Assembly (NCBI GenBank): GCA_030248215.1
Contig: JASANG010001630.1
Span: 62,001 to 126,000, forward strand
DNA: 64,000 nucleotides
Origin: Enoplolaimus lenunculus
Taxonomy: Eukaryota > Nematoda > Enoplea > Enoplida > Thoracostomopsidae
Direction of reading: 5' to 3'
Both the position numbers and the translations under genes were made by a program. Shown in pieces: positions 53,801 through 62,800 of the stretch. The notes beneath the pieces were generated by a model. The model was not told the origin of the DNA. It saw nothing but the letters and a program-made list of their open reading frames with translations, and made no database searches. Positions within the stretch are counted from its first letter, which is position 1, and every line of letters starts with the position of its first letter.

Positions 53801-56800
53801 ATTTGCAGTGTTGTTTCAACAAGAAGTTTAATAATTATGTTCTATTCCCATCGCTCTGGGCCGTAGCTCGCTCACGTTGCTAAGAGGGGGCTAAACATTT
53901 TTCAAGAGTATAACGATTTGCAATGACTCACAAACAAGGTTTACAATTTTCAAGGTGAAGGGCAAATATTCTTCAGGGGGTGGCCGAACCATTCCCGGTC
54001 TTTCTACGGTACGGGCCCGATTATAGTTTAAAATTAAAGTAAAGCAATTGATCGCAAGTATACATAGTTTCGTAACCTGCTGTATAACAATTTGCATTTA
54101 AAAAATTTTACAAAGAATACTTAATAAGACGCATTTGTCCATTTTACCATGAACCTAAGGCCTAAACCTAAACGTGATTGTTAGCTAAAACCTAAGCCTA
54201 AAATTAAGAAAAAACGCATGTCTACGTTATAGGTCAAAATTTGAAACTTTCGAAAACTGTATTGGATGTATAGAAGAGGTTAATATTTTATGGTGTGTTT
54301 TTGCTTTATTGTTTTGCTGACATTTATTCTATTTTCGTTCAGTAAAACTATTTAAATTTCATTTGCTTCTTTGCATGTATAATCTTGTGCTTGCTCTTTA
54401 ATAGTCTCAAGCTCACTTCAGTATATATTTACTAGCATGTTTACAGATAGCAATTGCTTGTACCAGCGGTATGGTTGAAAATTACAACATTGCGACGTAA
54501 GAACTATAAGGCACAATTAAAGATAATTACAAACATTAAAACAGCAATTTTCAAATACAACAATAAAACGCTAACAAAAGAGAAAAAATACTGCCAGTGT
54601 GGAGCAATACCATAGATGAGGGCCGCAACAGTAGTATTTGCATATACCTAAGGCAATACGCCTAAGCCTAACGAAAAATTAGTTTAAAGCTTATGCTTAC
54701 TTCATTCCAGTTCCACAGAACAACCGTTCGCTCCTGATCTATAATACTTGGGGCCCCTGTGCGCAATCCAGAATTTTTTAATGAAGGCTATCAAAATATA
54801 ATCAACTAGCGAACGAATCCAGCGGGAAGCATGAACTAATTATAGCGGCTGAAAAAAAATTAAAATTACTCAAGCTCTGAGAATTATTTATAAACATTTT
54901 TCCAATGAGAAGGGTACCACCCTGCCCAATCAGAATTCATATCGTCGTGAACATTTGAAGAGAAACTGAATGATTGATTCTTCGCAAGACTGCGTTAGAG
55001 TAAGCCTAAGCTTCAGACTACGTCTTTTGCCCAGGCGTAGGCTTGGGCTCAGGTATGTATAGGCTTATGCTTACGCGTAGGCTTAGACTTATGCTTATTA
55101 ACTGCTGCTGCTACAAATGTCAAATAATCAAATGCGGATCATGCGCCTAATTCGAAGTTCTGGGCTGGTTTGGTTCGAAACATACAGAACATATCACCAA
55201 CTCACCTGGTAATAGGCGCTACATATATTTGGGAATATGGACATAAATCTCAGATGAAAGATAAAACGTTTATTTGAGATAATTTGAAGTCTCATAACCT
55301 GTTGTGTAACTTTTGAGATCTTAAGCTACCTTTGCTTAAAAATATAAACCAAAACTATTAAGATGCTCTTTTTCCATATCGGACGGAACGAAGCTGTTTA
55401 TTGTGCAAACGGAACAACTATAAGCTAACATACTCAAGTTTAACAATTAGCACATATATTTTGTAAGAGATAGAAAAACTGTAATTTTGAATAGATAAGT
55501 GTGGCGCTATACTTGTCGTGCGGCGACGTCCGACGCCGTACAGCACTGCAAGTTAAAAAATTTTATTTATCAATTGTTATGCGATGCCGTGTAGAAATTC
55601 ATGCGTTTTGCGGTATAGTGCCGTGCGGTGACAAACGACGCCGATCGCCTTTAGAAGTATAGCGCCATCTTAATTATACCTAATTTATCTCAAACATAAA
55701 CGACGAAGCATTCGAACACTAAGTTACTTTTCAGACACAGTGCAAACAATGGTAAGTCAAATTGACTCTCTCCGAAATAGGCTTTTCCGGACTACACAAA
55801 CTGAGTCAAAATTCGATTCCGCCAGAGTCAAATTAAACTCGCTTAGGCGCTTCGAATTTGGCTCAGTTTGTGTAGTCCGGGAAAACCTATTTCGGAGAGA
55901 GTCTTTTGCTGTGCAATAGGTCCACCGCAGGACCAAGTTTATGACAGTATCCAAAAAGGTATTGGAATAAAACCAAAATCAAACAGCTCTAAATTTTGCA
56001 AACAATAAACACCGAAAAAGACAAATCTACTCACAAATATCTTCAAAAAATTAGTTCAATAATCTCACTGAGGTTTGAACACAGAATTTCTTTTCGGCAG
56101 ATCCAATTACATTAGTGGTGAAATAATTCAAATTAGTTCAAAACATTTTTTACACAACAGCATCTCGGATATCCAGTGAATACACGGGTATCCGGTGGAT
56201 ATTCGGATATCCGTATGCATATTTCATTTTGGATACATATCCAGATATTTTTCATATCCGGATATCCGGTGCCCACCTATGGCAACGGCCCATGTAAAGA
56301 TCAGGGGCGGAACGTTTTTCTGTGGGACTGTTATACAGTAAAGCTTAAGCTTTAGACAAATCTTTTTGCTTGGCTTAGGCTTATGTTTACGCTTAGGCTT
56401 AGGATTATTCTTATAAAACTGTTCCGCCCATGTTCTTTACATTGGCCGTAGCAACTATTGTGTCAACCAACAAATCTCTGCGGTTTTAATGTAATAGTTA
56501 ACACAAAATGTTAGATGTGCTACAAACCACAGGTCAACACTTAAGACAGCCTCAAACAATGATTTCTTCGAAAACTCTATAACATATCCTGAAGTGAGTA
56601 GCAATTAAGTTCAATAATTTAAATTCAAATTATTATTTTATTGAAGCATTCATTCATTAATGTTTTTGTACACATTTAAAAATCATAACATTTTTGGAAG
56701 AACAAGCACAAGAACTGAGCGTATAATACAACCACATGCTCTATTCGTGTTGTACATTTTTCTGTATCTGAAGGCTTTACACAACTTTGCATAATGAAAT

Positions 56801-59800
56801 TTAGCCAAACTCTTCACGCCGAAAATTTGGTGATTAAAACAATCACCGAATTCTAATTTGAAAAATTTTCAGCTGCAAAAAATTGCACGCGTGAATAGGG
56901 TTTTTAAAGTTTCTTTGCGCAAATACGTTTGCCGTAAACGCTATACTGTTGAATTAAATCTTCACAGTTGAAACCAGATGTGGGTCAAAAGCAAATGGAA
57001 CCGTTGCGTGTCTTTCACATATCGTGTTGACAGTTTTAAGATGCAAATTATTAATCTAAACATTACAATTTATTTGTATTGCCAAATAGGAAGGTGCAAC
57101 TGGAGGTCTGCCTAAAGCTCCGGCTCCGGCAGAAAATCGATCATCGACTCCGGTTTGTGCTGATTTGCTGTCGGAGGTTCCGGGAATTTCGGCATTGAAA
57201 TTTTCTGTTGTTCTTAGTTGGGTTTTTTCAACATTTGGTGCAATTTTGAATAAAACTTGCCAAAATTTCGTGAAAAATAAGCGTAACACTAAAAGATTTA
57301 ACAACACATTACAACTATTTACTAAAATTAGCAAATTAAACATTGTTTCTACTACGTAATTTCGCTCAACTGCGGCTTTACATCCAGCTCAGGCTCCGGC
57401 AAATTTTGTTGACCTCCGGCTCCGGTATTTTTACCTGTTGTTGCAGCTTCCAAATAGATAAAAATATGAGTACTAGTTCAAAATTTTTTGGCCCTTCGGA
57501 GCAGATTCAGTATAATGCAATCTGCTATACTGAACTGAAATCATGATATTGTTTCTGAATTCTGTTTGTTTTGCAATTGCATTTGTAAAAAATTTCGCTT
57601 TACAACGAACACTGCAAAAAATAGTGAGTCAAATTGACTCTCTCCGAATTAGGCTCTACGGGACTACGCATACTGAGTCAAATTCCACTCCACCAGAGTC
57701 AAACGTGCGTCTCAGTGAACAAAATTTTACTGTGGTGGAGTCGAATTTGACACAATTCGTGTAGTTTCGAAGAGTCTATTTCGGAAAGAGTCAATTTGAA
57801 TAACCATTTTTTTGCCGTGTAGATAAAACAAGTCCAGCATTTGATGTACTTGATTGGTATTGGCGAAGTACATTCTCAGAGAAACAAGCAATATTAATTT
57901 TTTGTTGGTTCGGAGGAGTAACTTCGATCGGAAGATTTCTCTATTCACATTTTACAGTGTGCATAGAAATATGAAAAATTATGTTTGAGAAAGCTTGATG
58001 TTACTTTAGTAATAAATCCTCTGCAGCGGTCGCAAAACATTTTTGATTGATGGGTTGTATTTTCTAGACCCCCTCTGGTTCCAACTCCCTTTGGCACACT
58101 CTCCAGTCATAGCAGCGCCGCACTAAACAAGTTTTTCACTGCGAAAAAACACGGAACAAATATACTAATTGTTACCTAATGCTAAATTAAATTGAAACAC
58201 TATAAAATTGGGATCATATAAAGAATACGGGGTGAAACGTTTTTCTGTGGGGCTGCAATAGATGAAGCTTTTGACTAATTTTTTATGCTTAATCTTACTA
58301 TTAGGTTTAGACATAACCTCATGGTATGCATAGAATTAGGCATAAGTTTAGTAACATGCTTATACTGCTGTTACGGTCCTGTTCTATGTATTGGCCAAAC
58401 TTTAAGAACAATAAGTATTGTCGATCACTATAAAATCGTGAAACAGACAACTTAAAATACCGCTTATAAAATGTAAACTTAAGGTTTGCCAATCGTTTAG
58501 ACTATATCAAACTTGAATTCAACGTTTTAAATATTGTATGTGTCTCATTTTGTATAAACAGTGGTATAGTCTTCAAATTTAAAAAAAGCAATGATTAACT
58601 TTCTTGATTTTCAAGTTTAAATAGGAATAAGCATCATTCGATTATTAATTTTCAACGGCAGGGACCTATACAAAGAGTAAGGCTATATGTTACATTACAC
58701 AATATCATGGTGTAATCAGATATCCGTTGTCCATATCCGATAAAAATCGGTGTTTGTTTCCGTTAAAATTATGTTGTTTGTCCGCGGAAAATTGGTTATT
58801 GAGCGAAGAAGGTGGATGTCCGTTTGTCCGTCTGTCCGTCTGTCCGGCTGTCCGTCCGAAAGAATCTCAGGAACGGCTGAACCGATTTTGATAAACTTTT
58901 TGTTTGAAAGCCAATTATCCTGGGGTAATAACTTCGCATTGCAATTTTAAAATTTTAAGCCGTTTATTAGCTACCGGCTAATTTGCATAATTAATTAAGC
59001 CTAAGTTAGGACTGCCACAATATTTCACTAATTATTACAGTTAGAAGCAATCTAATTTTAGCATTAAAACGTTTTTGGGTGCGAGGAATCTGCGTAGACT
59101 GTTTAAAAATCTCCAAAATCGATAATTGAGCAGTTAGGTAATAGATAATTTCATATTAGCATAGTTTATAAGCCTAAATTAGGACTTTTTACAATACTTC
59201 ACTAATTATTAAGGTTAAAAGCAATATAATTTCAGCACTAAAGGGCTTTTAGGTGCGAGGAATGTTAATAAATAATTTACAAACATCCAAAACCGATAAT
59301 TGAATAGTTAGCTAATAGCTAATTTGCATATTAGCTTAATTGACAAGCAAAACTAGATTTTTTAAATTATTTCAATAATTATTAGGGTTTACTGAAGGTT
59401 TTTGGGTGCGAGGAATCTGAAAAAATTGCTTACAAACCTCCAAAACCGATAAATGAATAGTTAGCTAACAACTAATTTGCATATTACCTTAATTGCTTAC
59501 GTGTGTTCGAGCATCGCTCAATAAATGTAGTCCCACTACGACTGGTAAATCACGTGTAATCTCCGCATTATTAAATTGTAGATATGCTGCAACTGTTCGA
59601 AATGAAATATAAATTACGAAATTCATTCTAAAAATTTCGATACATCTGCCATTTTTCCTTAAAAACCGGTGAATATTTATACGTCTCTATTGTGTTAATA
59701 GAAAAATGAAACATCTTTGAAATTTTTATACTTCAATATTCATTTTCCGTTTCTGTTTCCATTTCTGTTATTTTGATCACTATCCGTTACCGTTATTTTT

Positions 59801-62800
59801 CCTATCCATTCACACCTTGCAAAGTGTATACTAAAATAAACCTTAACTTATTTGTTTCCACAAAAATTTCGAGAAAACTTTTGGCCACAAGGTTCAAACA
59901 GGTATAAATATCACACGTTAATTTTAAAAATATAGCACGCTTAAACTTTAGGCAATTTTTGTTTATGATAAAGCGTAGGTTAATTTGCAGGTGGTTCCTG
60001 TACAATTGCTGGCACATTTAAGGTTCCGGCTAGTCTAAGGCTTAGGCAAGGGTTCAGGCTTGGACACGTGTAATTTCCTTTTCTAAACCTGAACCAAAGC
60101 TTAGACACATATGAACTAGAAAATGTGCCAGAGCCATTTTACACTTATCCTTCAAAGGCTTAAGCATAAGCTTAGGAATATGCCTACAATTCTGTTATAC
60201 CCGTAAAGGTAACATTAGTCGCAACATTAATGCTCACTGCGCGACAATAATTTCAGCATCACGCAGCGTTTTGGCTAACGGTGTGCCTACAAATACGCAA
60301 CTGAGTCAATTTGAATCAGGTCAAGCCAAAACGCAAACACCAGGCGGAAAACTCACTGACGAGTATGGAGCAAAAGAGAAACCAAGCTTTCGACAAGAAA
60401 TGCGATCAGTTGAAACGATTGAAGGAAGACCGGCTCACTTTGAGGCGAAGTTGTCGCCCGTTGACGATAATACACTGAAAGTCGAGTGGTTTTTTAATGG
60501 AAAACCACTGACTATGGGTACGTGGCGAGGACTGCATTCTTTCTTCGTATCGTATCCTGTAATTTCAATAAAACCGCAACTTACTTTCTTAAATTTGTGT
60601 TCACTACCCACTATAAAAGCTTTCGAAGTATCTTCGGTTAATAATGCCGCTCAGGCGGCGTTTGCTCAAAAATGGTTCGATTTTAAAACATCTTGGAGAT
60701 TTGAGCGTCTCGGTTGGTTTATCTCGACTGGTTCACATGTAAATTTGATTTTTTAACAAAGTCACTTTTTTGACGCTCAAAGGTCTTTCCTCAGGATTTG
60801 AATTTTTTTTTCAAAACAATTTCAAAATTTATATATCGTTCAACGCAGCTTGCGGGGAATTGAACTGTGGTCCCTTTTTTGAGATAACATAATCGGTCCA
60901 TCAGTAATAAAGCAGAATGAGTTGGTCTGGCGCGATTTCGACGTGTTATTCATTAGAACAAGATAAATACCATATCTGGTCGTGAACCCGAACTTTGCCT
61001 GGTTCGATTGAACAAACCAGTTTTGTTTAAAGCACTTTGGAGGATCTTACACAACGTTTTGCCAAAAGTGCAATGTAAATGAAAGAAGACAGAAAGTTTG
61101 CGGTTATTATTAGGAAGTTTGTATTTTTTCACATACACTGAATTTCTAATTTGAAAATCTAATGTCGGCCCAGAGCTTATTTTAGGCAGTCGATTTCGAC
61201 TATTGAACGATTTTGGTTTTGTCGCTTTGGATATACTGCAAACAGTACCTGAAGATTCGGGCCGATATACCTGTCGCGCAACTAATGCACTCGGTTCTAC
61301 TGAAACGTCTGCCAAACTGCATTGTTATGGTATTTAAAAACTGAACCAAAATTCGTTATGCTTCAAGTCCGTGGACAGCTCAGCTTGCTAAGGAGGGCTT
61401 AAATGTTTGCAGGAGGGGCATCCAAGCGTTTCACAGGGCTTCCTAGAGACACTGAATTTTTTCGAGGGGCAAAAGTTTAATAGAGGGTTAAGCCAACCCC
61501 TGGTTCCGCTATGGCTACGGGTTCGTAATGCTCTTCCCGTCCTGCATTAACCCTTTTAACATAATTTAAGATCAATTTAGGAAGGATTGCCCACTTCAGT
61601 TTGTGGATAAATTGTAGACTACAGTAGTTAAGATAAACTTTGTATACTTGAAAGAGTAGTTAGTATTCTCAACTGTATGTAGCACCTATCGTAGTTAGTA
61701 ATAGGTTTCAAGCAAGCGATTGGCAGCACCTAGTACAACTAAAGCGCATAGCGTACGCATATCAAGTGCAAAAACAAGGTAACTTCGAACCTGACCGTTC
61801 TTCTATACGAAAGTTAGAAACCCTATCGCTATCTGGTAACAGCAGCTGCACACGTTCGAGAATATGCGCAAAGATTTTAACGCTAATAGTGAACGAAAAG
61901 GGATATATAATTCCACTTTTTACCTGTATTTTTAAATGTATGCAGCACCTATGCATTGTAACTTTCAAATCAGTGTATGGTGAGGCTTGAAATTCAGCAT
62001 ATTTTTCGCATTTCATTTGTTCAACTTCTGTGTCAACTTTGAGGGATGCAATTCCAAGAGTTGGGTGAAGTATGGCGGGTAGGGCAAAAATGCAACGCGC
62101 GCTGGGTACATTCTTTGCTACACAGAATGTACCCAGTTGCATACTCTTGGTAAAAAGTATCGTGCGCTTTTGGTAGTAATATGTGATATGAGCATATGAG
62201 AGAGAATTCGGGCACTTGCATGAGTTTTTCTTCAGGCAAAAATACAATCACCGGTGAAGCGTTATGGTCAGCAGATGTAGACGATGCGACGAGACTTGAT
62301 GTCAGTTGCCGGTCGCCGCAGTTCACCGCCCAAATGCAAAATGTAAGCATTCGCGAGGGACAACGAGCTCATTTTGAGGCACGGTATATTCCGACTGGCG
62401 ATCCGAGTATGCGAATTGAATGGGAACGCAACGGACGACCGATGACAATGGGTAAGTGTTGAGCTAATTTTTTGACGTATTTCGGTGCCAGACATCACCA
62501 GCATAGAATATCAAATACAAATTGTAACACAAATTTTTTTTGCAATGCTACATCTCATGATAATCCCGGTTTATCCATAAGGCAGACAAGTCACGTACCT
62601 TACAACAGCAAAAAATTCACGATGTTTATTGTGTAGCCGGAAATACTTTAAGGGGTAGCAGAGTAAATTATCTCATATTTATTTGCTTTCGAGAAGATAT
62701 TTTCGTGAAATTGATAAGGTACTTGTTTAATATTTTTTGATTTCGAAATTTTGTGCTTTAACTTCAGAACCTATTAGAGATCATCATGAAATTCACTTTA

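Noticed and set aside
61762-62247. 161-codon minus-strand frame as a gene
   Set aside because: It crosses a repeat hairpin and runs up to the coding exon at 62236. Composition is unremarkable and no promoter, domain or splice sites are visible.
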